Part shown: piece by piece, positions 54,455 to 64,000 of the stretch | How the letters are laid out: every line of letters begins with the position of its first letter | Position numbering within the stretch: the first letter of the stretch is position 1 | Source: Acanthosepion lycidas | Lineage: Eukaryota > Mollusca > Cephalopoda > Sepiida > Sepiidae | Length of the DNA stretch: 64,000 nt | Assembly: GCA_963932145.1 (NCBI GenBank) | Contig: OZ010571.1 | Coordinates: 110,183,005-110,247,004, forward strand | Direction: 5' to 3' | The notes under the pieces: model-generated | Seen by the model: only the letters and a program-made list of their open reading frames with translations | What the model was told of the DNA's origin: nothing | Database searches by the model: none | Made by a program: the position numbers and the translations under genes

Positions 54455-55282
54455 TGATACATACATATATGTATGTATATTCTTAAGCACATCTAGTTGT
54501 ATATATTTGTGTTACTGTTGTGTATGTTTTCTCTCTCTCTCTCTCTCTATGTTTGTTTGTGTGTGTGTTGACGGGCCGTTTTGTTTCAAGGTAAGGTACA
54601 CTGAATCTGACATGAATCTGTAAGATTATCCCCCTACAAAAACGTAATCTTTTTTCTTTGATACCTTCTGTCTTCCTGAAACATTTCTTTATAAACATTG
54701 AGAACGATGTTAGAGTTAACTTGTTGACTAAAAAAATGCATGTTTCAACGTATATCTCTCTATAGAGTGAATAAATAATTGAATATCAAAACAATCTAAA
54801 TTATAAAACAACATATGAATTAAAAAAAAAAAAAATTCACCCACCTTGTTTGTTTTGTGTTGCTGTCCGTCTGATGCCTACAAGAAGAGCTCAAATGTGG
54901 TAGGATCCAGTATGTTTTTGTTCAACAAGCATTGACGGAGAATTGGTAACAATTACTTAGAAAAAAATTAAAGAATTAACTGATACTGAGCAAATATTAT
55001 GACTTGTGAGTGTGTTATTTTTTCTCAAAGATAAATTTATTATTATTTTTTTTAATATCGATATTTCAAGAGTTTAAATTTATATCAGTTATTTTTGCAA
55101 CTTTTGAAACTTAATTTATGATTTTAAAATTATTTCCATTTTTGGCTTTATGTTTTTAATTTCCTTTTTTTCCTTTTTGGCTCTTGCATTTACATTTGTT
55201 TTCTTCCTTGTCCTTCTCACCTTTTTCACCTCTCTTAATACTGCTTTTTAACACCTGTCAAAGCCAGAACAATGCCACAACA
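54451..55282. other. No gene seen; short (CT)n at 54531-54548
   Basis: AT-rich, unassigned. Confidence 0.35.
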
Positions 55283-55284
55283 GG

Positions 55285-55331
<47 letters not shown>

Positions 55332-55351
55332 TAGATAGATAGATAGATAGA
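55283..55351. repeat. (TA)n(GATA)n microsatellite
   Basis: TA run followed by six GATA units. Confidence 0.95.
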
Positions 55352-56220
55352 AGGAGAGTGAGGGAGAGAGGAAAGACTTGACTAGATAAAGAACTAGAAA
55401 GATAGACAGACTCAAAGACAAACAGATGGACAGGCGGACATTTAGACAGACGGGGGTGGGTATAAGTTAAATATTACACCACGTTTGATCCTTTGTTCGT
55501 ATGTATGTATACATGTATACCAGTACGATTTTTTTTCGTTTGCCTCTTTTTAGTTGCAATAAGTTTGTGTGTGGTCATTTCTATCATTCCTGTCATTACG
55601 GCGGCTCGCAAGGAACGACCTCACGAATTTGGATGTGATCTTTAAACGACAGCCCGCGTGTACATACATAGTCGACCCTTCTGTCACCAATTATGGTGCA
55701 AAGGGAAACACCACAAGACGTTGTACCTTCGACTGCTGAAGCACCGGCCGCTAGCAGAACTACTAGCAGCAGTCACACTGACAATGATTGTTAAAGCGAG
55801 GGGCGAGGGTGAAAAAGGAGAAATATTCCAAACGTAGACATTCAAATGTGCACGCTCGCACGCCTGCTCGCACGCACGCACGCATGCATAGGTGGCAACT
55901 GTGGATATTGCGATGGTGGATGAAGTCGTTGTAGCAAAGATGGAACAGGTTGTGGTTGGTAGGTGCTAACAACAGTCTGTGTGCAGCCTTAGAAGCAATT
56001 GCTATAGTAGTGGTAAATACATTATTAGAAGTAGAAGCCGATGCTGATCTGGTAGCAATAATAGTCGTAGCGGTGATGCGAGTTGAAATGCATTCTCTAA
56101 TAATAATTACTTGCTGTCACCTTATCTCCGATTAAATCTACTAAATACAGCGAGTGGGAAAATGTCTGCAAGTGCGAAAACTATTTTAAGTTCTAAAATT
56201 AAAAAAAACATCAGTAATTA
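55352..56220. other. No gene assigned; less AT-rich stretch
   Basis: 55590-56080 is comparatively GC-rich and has ORFs on both strands (55684-55881, 55763-55972, 55950-56135) without recognised domains. A CGCACG-rich tract lies at 55850-55885. It does not match any repeat in the window, so it is the most plausible place for unrecognised single-copy sequence. Confidence 0.3.
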
Positions 56221-56225
56221 ACAAA

Positions 56226-56293
56226 TAATAATAATAATAACAACAATAATAATAATAATAATAATGATGATGATGATTATTATTATTATTACA
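56226..56293. repeat. (AAT)n/(ATT)n microsatellite
   Basis: AATAAT run turning into GATGATGATTATT; self-complementary halves. Confidence 0.85.
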
Positions 56294-56694
56294 AACTAAT
56301 TATTCAAGACAAATTGATAATTAAAAAGTCGTAATACAAATAAAATAAAAAATAATATTCAGGTGTTAGACACTTCGTAAGCTAATCTCATAGACTTAAT
56401 AGCCTTGCAGTGTGTTCAATCTCTCCTGGTCACTCTACAAATGTTACCTTGAATCATATTAATCTCAGTAGAATATATACCATAAAATAGACGCTTCACA
56501 ATCAAATCTCGCAAACCTGTTTCAATGAAGGGTTCAATCTGCATTGGCAGTCCCACACTTATTGGTACATCTTCTGAAATTCAATTTGGCAAATATCAAT
56601 AATAATAATAATAATAATAACACTCCTTTTCTTAAGTGTCATTATACTCCCTTTTTAAATATAGGGCCACAGATTCACCATTTTTATTTATTGA
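56294..56694. other. No gene seen; (AAT)n at 56597-56620
   Basis: Unassigned AT-rich sequence. Confidence 0.35.
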
Positions 56695-57100
56695 TTTGTC
56701 TGTTTAACGGCATATCAACACCTTATGGGTAATTTAATGCCGAAATTTAATTTTCTTGGGAGCTTGGAAGTAATAAAAATGTTATTCTGTTTTCACAATT
56801 GAATACATGGTAGATGATACTCAGCTTTTGGGCAAATACAGGTTTGTGCGGAAATATTTATTAGAGGCGGTGGTGTGTTTTGTGTTGTAGCTTTGTTGAA
56901 GTTATATTTTAGAATACAGTTTGATATAAGGAATTGTCGGATATTATATGGCTTAATTTCATGAAAGAGTTCATTCATGTTGGTTGTTTGGTAGTATTTT
57001 AAACGGTTTTGTTTGGTAGTATTTTAAACTACAATTTGTTAGTATGTGTGTATTGTTAGTAATTTTACTATAAATATGTATTGTTGGTAATTTGTTTTAT

Positions 57101-57475
57101 ACAGGGTGACTGAAAAGTAACTCCCTATTTTATGTATGATTGGCCAGCCAGAAGTCCTGACTTAACACCCTGTGACATTTTTCTTTGGGATTGGTTAAAG
57201 GAGCAAGTCTACAATATCAAACCAAGACTTTTAAAGAACTTGAAGGGTGGATACAAGATGTTATGTTTTCCATAGCACAAGAGTTCCTGGTGAAATCAAT
57301 TGACGCGATACATGGGCAACTCGAGAAGCTGCCAGCGAAATCTGGTTCCCCTATCGAATTTTCATTAAAAACTCATGCTAAACGCTTTCCTTTCATATCC
57401 ATTTCTTGTAAAAATTATGGTTGATAAATATAAGTATTTTAAAAAAGGGAAGTCATTTTTCAATCTCAATTATAA
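57101..57475 (+). mobile_element. Deleted IS630/Tc1/mariner-type element
   Basis: The left end ACAGGGTGACTGAAAAGTAA, then CTCCCT, is a terminal repeat. The right end GGGAAGTCATTTTTCA is its decayed reverse complement. Between them only the C-terminal third of the transposase remains (57138-57424). Inserted in the VNTR part of a VTE. Confidence 0.7.
57138..57424 (+). pseudogene. Tc1/mariner-superfamily transposase C-terminal fragment
   Basis: First frame DWPARSPDLTPCDIFLWDWL, then KEQVYNIKPRLLK, holds the last catalytic Asp within the PDLTPCD motif. A one-base shift near 57225 leads into ELEGWIQDVMFSIAQEFLVK, SIDAIHGQLEKLPAKSGS and a stop at 57424. N-terminal DNA-binding and most of the catalytic domain are deleted. 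Confidence 0.8.
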
Positions 57476-57640
57476 TTTCATAGAGTTTTGTTTGGAGGGC
57501 ACTATTTACTCATAGCTGGGACCCTAACAGGTACTACAATAAAAATTAAAAGATATTTCAACATACCTCAAAACCTCCAATCTCCCGACCAGAGGCCCTG
57601 CTGCCGGATGTAGTTTATCGTCATATCCAGAACTACACAG

Positions 57641-57904
57641 ACTCAAAACGTTTCTACTGTGGTTTTGGTATCAAGGGTGAAGTTTTCCCTCACAAAATCC
57701 CTCAACATAGACTTTTCTTTTTGTGATGTTGACTTAAAGGTGGCGGTTTGGTTACTTTCCTTTCAAATATATGTTCTGAATATTCTGCATCTTTTTTCTC
57801 TTACATTTCCAACTTCAGTTTCTTCAAATATTTTCATGTTGGGCTGTCGTCCCCATACCTGTTCTTTTATTATACTTTTTCTTCACGAAAGTCTTCTCAT
57901 TATC
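57641..57904. other. No gene seen
   Basis: Unassigned. Confidence 0.3.
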
Positions 57905-58135
57905 TTCCACTCTCAGTAACACCTTGCGTCTTAGTGGCATTATCGCCATGCTTGGCAGTGAAATGATTAAAAAAAAGAAAAAAAGAAGGAAAGAAAAATT
58001 GCCAACTCCCCGTCCAATCGGTTTTGGACTATTCTTCGTCGTCCTCCTCCTAGATCGCTTGCCACTCAAAGCTAGGAATCCCAGTCTGCCCTGCTATTTA
58101 ACCCATATCTCGGGAATGATAATAATAATTGGAAA
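57905..58135 (-). mobile_element. SINE body fragment with W-type end
   Basis: CTTGCGTCTTAGTGGCATTA (W end) then, after an A-rich insert, CCTAGATCGCTTGCCACTCA, AAGCTAGGAATCCCAGTCTG and CTGCTATTTAACCCATA, which match the SINE body at 11740-12034. This ties repeat W and the tRNA SINE body together. Confidence 0.5.
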
Positions 58136-58405
58136 AGCCATACAATAATAAATCTCAGTACTTCTACATACAAGACATGCGCTTTAACACCTGAGCTAAT
58201 TCCACATTTTATTAATAAGAGTGAAAATAAATTATGTATGATGAATTTATTGTGAATCGCATATTAATTATAATAAAAAATATAACCGTGGTTTTTAAAA
58301 GAGTTCGGAAGTATTGAGGAGACTTGCTGCCACTTAACCTCTATTCTAAGTCACCAGTTACAACTCAAGTGAACACCATCACCACCAATAATAATCATAT
58401 TCTAA
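58136..58405. other. No gene seen
   Basis: AT-rich, unassigned. Confidence 0.3.
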
Positions 58406-58605
58406 TAATTTTTAAAAATAATTTCACCCCAAGCAAGGAAATAAAGTCTTTAAGACACAAGTGGTTACTGGGTGTGAGAGAGTATGAAAAAGAAAACACT
58501 ACTAAGAAGAGAGAACAGTAAAAGAACAAGAATTAAGGAGATAGTAGTTTACGATTGACATTGCATTAGATGGAAGTAAATTACTGAACAACAATTATAG
58601 TATTG
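58406..58605 (-). repeat. LINE 3'-flank-like fragment
   Basis: ATTTCACCCCAAGCAAGG and GATTGACATTGCATTAGATG correspond to 23330-23475 next to the jockey/CR1-like relic. Likely the 3' untranslated part of that LINE group. Weakly supported. Confidence 0.4.
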
Positions 58606-58984
58606 AACTTTTGTACTGGAGTAAATATTTTTGGTCGATTATTATTAGTAACAGTAAGATGTAGTTGTAGTAACAGTTAAATAATTTGTGTACATGCTAT
58701 AGATGATGATTACAGTAGTGGATAAAAGCGATGTTAGTGATGTCTCTTAGGAATAGCATTCATGAAAGAACTTCATAGAAATACGAACTGCATTCTTTAG
58801 TCTTACCTATTCATACCTTCTCAGTTAGGACCCATCATGTCATGAATCATCTCTATTCCCTTCGTATTCCAATGGTAAGGAAGAAGTTCAACTCAGACAG
58901 CTTCTTGTCCAGAACTTTTACTTCGAGCAACAGATTCACGCAGTGATGCTATCCCGATCGCTACGATCTTAAACTCGAGTGCTT
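58606..58984. other. No gene seen
   Basis: Unassigned. Confidence 0.3.
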
Positions 58985-59092
58985 GCTTACGGCCATATCA
59001 TGTTGAAATACCGGTTCTCGTACTATAACCGAAGTTAAGCAACGTCGAGCCTAGGTGGGTGACTGCTTTGGAATATCAAGTGCTACAAGCTT
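58985..59092 (+). pseudogene. 5S rRNA-derived sequence
   Basis: GCTTACGGCCATATCATGTT, GAAATACCGGTTCTCGTACT, ATAACCGAAGTTAAGCAACG, TCGAGCC then GTGGGTGACTGCTTTGGAAT follow animal 5S rRNA from end to end. About 12 nt (the TTAGTACTTGGA region) are missing and there are several substitutions, so it is not a working 5S gene. Confidence 0.85.
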
Positions 59093-59325
59093 GGATGTGC
59101 GGGATAGCGGTTAGGAATTGGAGATCGGAAACCCGAGTTACAATTGCAGTCATTTTCGTAATATTCTCCTACGCGCAAATACACTATCCACCTACCGAGC
59201 TATAGATTAATTAACTTGACTTGTATCAGTAAATCATTATTATCTCAAAAGAATTCTTACAATTTAAAAATATTTTCTGACTTTAAATAACCTGTAAAAG
59301 GTTGATAAGCCGCAAAAATTTAATT
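58985..59325 (+). mobile_element. Composite 5S/tRNA SINE, best copy
   Basis: Module 1 is a nearly complete 5S rRNA-like head (58985-59092). Module 2 is tRNA-like (59095-59165: GTGCGGGATAGCGGTTAGGA, then GAAACCCGAGTTACAATTGC with a damaged B box). Module 3 is the body (TACGCGCAAATAC, CTTGTATCAGTAAATCATTA). Module 4 is the tail (TTTAAATAACCTG, AAAAGGTTGATAAGCCGC), whose AACC...GGTT inner stem is intact. Two pol III promoters in series would have driven transcription. Composite 5S-tRNA SINEs are known from some animals; whether this family is described I cannot check. Confidence 0.85.
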
Positions 59326-59698
59326 AAACGGGCCTAGAGTCAACTGTTATCTGTCCCCATAATATGGATTTCTTAATTGCTTCCTTTACGTTACAACCTT
59401 ATTCAGTAAACCCCCTGCATAAGTGGTTCTTTGGGGACTTATATTGGGTTAACATTAGCATAAGCAAATAGAAAGAGGTTCTGAAAATTGATTGGCATTA
59501 GCCATGTCCTCAAATCTGATCAAATCAACAAACAACAGAATATGGGGTCTTCTTTCTCAGTTCGAGAACTTTTCAACACTTTTAGAATATTACATGTAAA
59601 TATAAAAGTAAGGAAAAGACAGTAAAGACAAATGTCAATAGTTATCGATTATAGTGAGTTAAAATACAAAGAAGATAATGTAACAGAAATAGAAAGTA
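59326..59698. other. No gene seen
   Basis: Unassigned. Confidence 0.3.
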
Positions 59699-59700
59699 TA

Positions 59701-59754
<54 letters not shown>

Positions 59755-59755
59755 C
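59699..59755. repeat. (AAT)n microsatellite
   Basis: About 18 AAT units. Confidence 0.95.
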
Positions 59756-59765
59756 ACTATAATTA

Positions 59766-60255
59766 ATCTTTGTTGTGGGAGTATGCAGGTCATGTTTGGG
59801 TCGGAAAACACGTGTCTCCTGGTAAATTTATCCCACAACAAAATGGCGGACTCGGAATGTGATTCCGGTTAATAAAATGAAAACGTAAGAACGAAACTAC
59901 ATATGTAAACAAACGATAATATATGTATTAACAAAACAAAGGTATACATAGACAATTGAAGAGTGTTGCGTGTTACAAAACAGTGAATATGAAAAAAAAA
60001 AAACATTTTAAGACTAAAGATTGTGTTTGTGTACATATAATTAGGTGTAGGAGAAAGTCCTAGACAAAATGAAGGGAAAGGTGTGCACGTGGGTGCGTGT
60101 GTGTGCGTTCGCACAGGCGTGCGCATTCCCCAGTGTGGAAAGCGTTTTCCTCGTTCGACCTACATCTTACCGTCTCCGAGTGAAATAGGATAAAGAGGAT
60201 GACAGAGAACGTCACTCTCTATTTATAGGCTTAATGAGCGTCCCTTAGCGGCGGT
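59766..60255 (-). mobile_element. LTR-like repeat, distant relative of 15415/31168
   Basis: Minus strand: TATA box GCCTATAAATAGAGAGTGAC near 60225, then a region of similar length to the other two copies, then GAGTCCGCCATTTTGTTGTG. The ATGGCGGACTC block is shared with 15493 and CACGTGT lies nearby in all. TTGTTGTGGGA and TCCCACAACAA (59769-59779, 59829-59839) form an inverted pair at the distal end. Solo-LTR status is inferred. Confidence 0.45.
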
Positions 60256-61289
60256 TTTTTTTATCTTTAATTTTGAAGGTTTTTATTTCATGAAATATTT
60301 TGGGCTACATCTTTTTAATAATTGAAATTCCAAAAGAAATTTAAAAATAATGAATAATAGTATTTATACAATTACTGTTATTAGTATTACTATTATTGAG
60401 TGCTAGAGTAGCACGTCAATAATCTGATGCAAAGATACATATACACTAAGCCTAATATACCTATCATGACTCCCGGTCTGATAACCCGAGTACACGACGC
60501 ACTTTAATCATAATCAAATGTGCGCGATATAGTGACATATTTTGATAAAAACCTGTTACAATATCACGCATCTTGCAAGTAGGGTACACTTAGAAAGCCT
60601 CAAAGTCGGGTAAAGACTGTTTATTCAGTCACCGATTGAGGGCTTTCTTAAATATCTAGATGTTGACCCTCAAGATGCTTTGGCTGCCTCATCTTTTAAA
60701 ATTAAAAAAAGGAAAGAAAAGAAAAGAAAGAAAACTATTCTCTGGACACCCGGCCATGATGTGCCTCCATTACTCTAGCTAATGAACAGAGATACAGCCA
60801 ACATTTTTGAACTGAATTTTTTAGTTAATTCGGGAGTGAAATTCGTTATTATCAAATATGTGTTCGAGAATGATGTTGAAACAGGAACAAAGATGCAAGA
60901 ACTGTATGGGAGATTAGATTGGAAGATCAAACACAAAACTTCGAGAAAAAAGTAACTTTCCATTTTTCTACCTTGATTTCACGAATTTAAGCTCAATTCT
61001 AGATTAACAGCTAGGTTTCAACATTTTACTGTTGGAATCCAAGATGTAACTATAAACTCTCTGCTAATAATCTCTTTTCTCGCTTTTAGAGTTCGCTTTC
61101 GACTTCAACTACGAACTTCAAAAATGTAAAAGTCGATCGTTATCTTTTGTTTCTCTAAATCCTGTTTTTTTTTTGTTCTTTTTTATTAGCCTCTCTCTCA
61201 ACATTTTCTTAGTTTCTTTCATTTTTAGAAATCCTTTGCGTCTTAGTGGCCTTGCTTGGAGTGAAATGATTTTTTAAAAAATTACAATG
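60256..61289. other. No gene seen
   Basis: Mostly AT-rich. A fragment GCGTCTTAGTGGCCTTGCTTGGAGTGAAATG (in two parts, 61229-61269) matches the W end at 57915-57965. Confidence 0.35.
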
Positions 61290-61800
61290 GAAAAAATATA
61301 CGCATGTTCAATGAGGTTTAAGTTGAATACCTGGAAGTCGACCGATCTTTCCTGCAAAGCAGGTCTCATACCATCAGAGCTATGTGGTCGATGATGGGAA
61401 AAATCGTTAGTGGTAGACATGGCTATCATAAAGGAGTACAAATGGTCTGTAACTAGAGCTATGTCAAGACAAACTCAAGATTTTACAGATGGTTATTGTG
61501 AACTCCAGCAGAACACATCCGACACTTTGATAGAGAACTAGTATCAGTTTGAATGACACCCAACTGAAAGGCTAAATCTTTTGCCTCATGTTAAAAGGCT
61601 AAATCTTTTGCCTCATGCGATGTTCTCCACACACAAACTTATACAACGTGAATTGTCTAACCAGGCGATGTGGTGCCAATCTACCACTGTCCAGTGGTGA
61701 TATTCACTGATCAAGTTGAAGAAACCGTTGTTGTTGCATCAATGATAGTTCCTCATGGAAATCAATGGATTCTGCAATAAGTTAAATGATTGATGAAGTG
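61290..61800 (-). pseudogene. Tc1-like transposase relic
   Basis: Minus reading: ISEYHHWTVVDWHHIAWLDN, SRCISLCVENIA (first catalytic-region block, Asp in WLDN position). A degraded middle follows with stops. DFQVFNLNLIEH (61306-61345) corresponds to the final SPDLNPIEH block. A 25-bp tandem duplication (CTAAATCTTTTGCCTCATG at 61570 and 61595) sits inside. No terminal repeats recognised. Confidence 0.7.
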
Positions 61801-62027
61801 GCGTCAGCATTGGATTGAGATGTGATTTTATGCAATGTTCCTTTTCATTTAGCAGTTATCGTATTTGTTATTTGCTGGTGGTTCTATTCTTGCATCAGTT
61901 GTAGGCAGTTTTTACTTTGCACTTGATTTCTCTCCGTTATCTATATATATTATTGATACATCATTATTCCACTCGCCCGACAAGCTACCACCTCGGAAAC
62001 CGAATACCCGATATTTTAATCACAGTT
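61801..62027. other. No gene seen
   Basis: Short unassigned segment. Confidence 0.3.
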
Positions 62028-62145
62028 TGGGTACCTCGAGGTAGTGTAATGGTTAGCAAGCTTGTCTCGCTAAAACAATTATGACTGAGTAGGGAGTTTG
62101 ATCCACACTGGGTGCCATATCTAAACTACACTTCGAAATTCATTA
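62028..62145 (+). mobile_element. tRNA-derived SINE, single copy of the array monomer
   Basis: TACCTCGAGGTAGTGTAATG, GTTAGCAAGCTTGTCTCGCT, AGTTTGATCCACACTGGGTG and TATCTAAACTACACTTCGAA match the units at 45370-46003. Only one unit is present here, so the array at 45 kb is a local expansion. Confidence 0.8.
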
Positions 62146-62334
62146 TTTAAGCCGCAGTCAAACAGTATTATATCCTGTTCTCGTCTTGCAACTACACTGT
62201 TACAGCTAAACTACGTTTTTACCTATTGTATCCTTGTTGTTCTCATCTTTGCTGCCATATTCACGACGTTCCAGCCGTTGTACGCCCCGGCCTTCTTCAG
62301 ATTAATGGAATTTCGAACTGAAGCCTTTATTTCA

Positions 62335-62495
62335 CCCACCTGGGTAGAGTGTTAGATTCCATGTGCCATGTCTCAGTATCAGTTTTTTGCTCATTCAAGT
62401 TTTTTGCTCACCTCAGCTGAAACCAGGTATTGAACACACAACTCTGGATCCAACCAACGCTTTTATCCACTAGGCTATGTGTTCTCAAGTGGATA
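62335..62495 (-). mobile_element. tRNA-like SINE fragment
   Basis: The minus strand has A-box-like ATAGCCTAGTGGATAAAAGC and B-box-like GTGTGTTCAATACCTGG with TTTCAGCTGAGGTGAGC behind. Small internal duplication of TTTTTTGCTCA (62383 and 62400). Confidence 0.45.
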
Positions 62496-62615
62496 AATTA
62501 TGAATTTTTGATACTTATAAATCTAATATCTCAGCAACAATCTTTTTTTTTACCAGGGCTCATATTGCAATTTGGTTGTTATTACTGTTTTTCTCTAGCA
62601 CTCTGTGTTACTGGT

Positions 62616-62952
62616 TCACATATTGTATTCATTTCTATGCTTGGTCGGCGTATCTCTGATCTCTGATCCCATTCCGAAGTGTGCTGTTTGTGTACAGAAA
62701 GCCAGTATCTCCTTCAGTTTATCTACTGTTATACTACTGGTACGCTCTCCTAAGGATGAGTCCGAGGCCATTCTGTCCCTGACTACCGATAGTGCCTCCT
62801 CTGTGGATACCTTGATGAACAAACTCACCACGTCCAGACTCACCATCTGATTGGATTGGATGGGAGCATCTTTGATTACTTCCACGAAGTGGGCGGTATT
62901 TCGGATATATGATGGTTACTTTCCTATTAATGAACTCAGTTCGAAATTTCAA
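62616..62952 (-). pseudogene. Penelope-like reverse transcriptase relic
   Basis: After a frameshift near 62885 (YIRNTAHFVEVIKDA spans it), the minus strand reads QMVSLDVVSLFIKVSTEEAL, SVVRDRMASDSSLGERTSS, ITVDKLKEILAFCTQTAHFG, MGSEI. SLDVVSLF is RT motif A with its catalytic Asp, as in Penelope-like RTs (FDVxSLFTxVP). The fragment ends before the YADD-like motif C. The upstream RT N-terminus is replaced by the inverted repeat. Confidence 0.8.
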
Positions 62953-63018
62953 TTATATGAAGAAGGCCGGGGCGTATAACGGCCGCAATGCCATGACTGC
63001 AAAGATGAAAATAACAGT

Positions 63019-63414
63019 GTGAACAATGCAAATAGTGTAAATGATTACAATAACTCATCTCAGAAATATAGACAGATGCACCATCTGCCTGAGACTATTT
63101 CTACAAGTGGTGGGGGATTGAAACCATTCCCTGTAGTAGCGTTTTTAATTTGTTGGTACTTCAATATATGTAAAGAACCGATACGACAAAGCAACGGAAA
63201 AACAAAAACTGCTGCAATGAATATCCGAAAAACAAAAGTGAGTGCGATAAAGGATCTAAGTAAGACAGACAAAGGAGATAACGACGCAGTGTCTATGATT
63301 GCAGATGTTAAAAATATCAAGAGAATCGTAAACTTCACAGCGACGGCAATGGAAAATTGGGAAGAGGAACTAACAATAGTAGGACAATATGTACCAGAGA
63401 TCAAAATAAAATAA
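63019..63414 (+). CDS. Orphan ORF, 131 codons, uncertain
   Basis: Starts MNNANSVNDYNNSSQKYRQM and ends VGQYVPEIKIK with TAA at 63412. One hydrophobic patch (PFPVVAFLICWYFNI, residues 37-51) and a lysine-rich remainder; no recognised domain. The opposite strand is also open over the same span, which weakens the case for coding. It lies directly beyond the PLE inverted repeat. Neither promoter nor splice evidence is visible. May be chance. Confidence 0.2.
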   Translation: MNNANSVNDYNNSSQKYRQMHHLPETISTSGGGLKPFPVVAFLICWYFNICKEPIRQSNGKTKTAAMNIRKTKVSAIKDLSKTDKGDNDAVSMIADVKNIKRIVNFTATAMENWEEELTIVGQYVPEIKIK

Positions 63415-64000
63415 AAAAAACTCGTTCTTTGAATTTCTCCGCAACTATTCTTCATAGCGTTAGCTCTATTTTTAAACTATGTATTAAAAAAAATGCAACT
63501 TAGTTTCATGATGTGACGAGAAAAAGTTAACCGCTTTAATTTAGATATAATACTTTTTTTAAAGGTAAAAAGGAAAAAGGTAATTCTTAGACAAACAGTC
63601 ACAATCTCAAGCTAAGACTTCGAGATGTAATTTTGCATTGAGAAATCTGCAATGTTGGTAATGAACAAAGATAAAAGAAAACAAAAGAAACAACAGACGG
63701 AATCGAACTACCCAACCAGGAAACCGTCAAGAATCTCAATGGAAAGAATGGATACAAGTACCTGAGTAGTTGCGAAGCAGTCGGCGTCAAATAAAGAGAG
63801 AGGAAATAATAATAATAATAATAATAATCAGAAGAAGAAGAAGAAGAAAAAGAAGAAGTATTGAACATCTAGGTAAACTTCTTTTATTTAGGAAAGATAT
63901 TAAAAAAAACGCAGAACTTACCAGCATACGGACATAAAATTAATTAATGAATTCAGTAAATCTATAAAAATCGGACGGGATAGAAGTATCACCAAATTTA
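63415..64000. other. No gene seen; (AAT)n/(GAA)n at 63806-63860
   Basis: AATAAT tract followed by GAAGAAGAA. Rest unassigned. Confidence 0.4.

Larger units (their letters stand above)
56695..57640 (-). mobile_element. VTE copy 7, two-part form, interrupted by a transposon
   Basis: Plus-strand order: tail (CGGCAT...ATGCCG at 56708-56745), the ~250-bp segment shared with 9008 (GAATACATGGTAGATGATAC). About three VNTR units follow (TATTGTTAGTAATTTTACTA, TGTATTGTTGGTAATTTG), then a foreign insert (57101-57475). The 5' module resumes: GAGTTTTGTTTGGAGG, CATAGCTGGGACCCTAACAG, CTGCCGGATGTAGTTTATCG, ending about 57635. Confidence 0.85.
62236..62995 (-). mobile_element. Penelope-like element fragment between inverted repeats
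   Basis: An ~80-bp sequence occurs at 62246-62326 (CATCTTTGCTGCCATA, TACGCCCCGGCCTTCTTCA, GGAATTTCGAACTGAAG). It recurs in inverse orientation at 62930-63010 (AGTTCGAAATTTC, TGAAGAAGGCCGGGGCGTA, GCAAAGATG). Between them are a tRNA-like SINE piece and a PLE RT fragment. PLEs are flanked by partial LTR-like copies that can be inverted; that fits here. Confidence 0.65.

Noticed and set aside
58985-59092. Functional 5S rRNA gene
   Set aside because: About 12 nt missing, substitutions in conserved positions, and fused to a SINE body.

Overview
The window is AT-rich, non-coding eukaryotic DNA. I found no host gene that can be supported from sequence: no multi-exon reading frame, no intact ORF of a known cellular family. 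What it holds is dense layers of decayed mobile elements and very many simple repeats ((TA)n, (CA)n, (TATC)n, (TC)n, (AAT)n). The mixture (jockey/CR1-like and RTE-like LINE 3' ends, Penelope-like elements, Ty3/gypsy remnant, mariner/Tc1 relics with TA target duplications, tRNA- and 5S-derived SINEs, long TA and TATC microsatellites) fits an invertebrate, most likely a mollusc and plausibly a coleoid cephalopod. That assignment is inference from repeat style, not from a marker gene.

Layout. 0-8.6 kb: Penelope GIY-YIG relic (933-1371), microsatellites, a VNTR/hairpin-tail retroelement nested in another repeat (2.3-3.0 kb), a promoter-like cluster (4.73-4.87 kb), and an 0.8-kb interrupted TATC array (5.24-6.04 kb). 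8.6-20 kb: three more VNTR/hairpin-tail element loci, tRNA-derived SINEs, a Penelope N-terminal inverted pair with a hammerhead-like core (10.57-11.02 kb), an LTR-like repeat (15.4-15.9 kb), and a deleted Ty3/gypsy element between two LTR pieces (17.72-18.94 kb). 20-30 kb: a foldback element, a tRNA-Gly-like pseudogene, a Tc1/mariner-type transposase relic (21.8-22.4 kb), a jockey/CR1-like RT relic (23.4-24.4 kb), a mariner with both TIRs and a nested palindromic MITE (27.23-28.58 kb). 30-50 kb: LTR-like repeat, three more palindromic MITEs, about ten RTE-like LINE 3' ends, an expanded VNTR element with about 25 units (41.3-42.35 kb), a solo LTR (43.71-44.17 kb), a five-unit tRNA-like tandem array (45.37-46.0 kb), and a 5S/tRNA SINE (46.0-46.4 kb). 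50-64 kb: pogo-like MITE, 56-bp perfect palindrome, another VNTR element interrupted by a transposase fragment, the best 5S/tRNA SINE (58.99-59.33 kb), an LTR-like repeat, a Tc1 transposase relic, a Penelope RT relic between inverted repeats, and an orphan ORF (63.0-63.4 kb).

The most novel-looking item is a short non-autonomous retroelement family (here called VTE, for VNTR-tail element; at least seven loci). It has a unique 5' module, a core of variable-number ~31-bp repeats, and a 3' hairpin tail. Composite 5S/tRNA SINEs in the same window carry the same tail. In layout it resembles primate SVA, and the shared tail suggests one LINE machinery mobilises both. Pairing changes in the tail stem (CGGCAT/ATGCCG in most copies, CGGTAT/ATACCG at 9.02 kb) argue that the hairpin matters.
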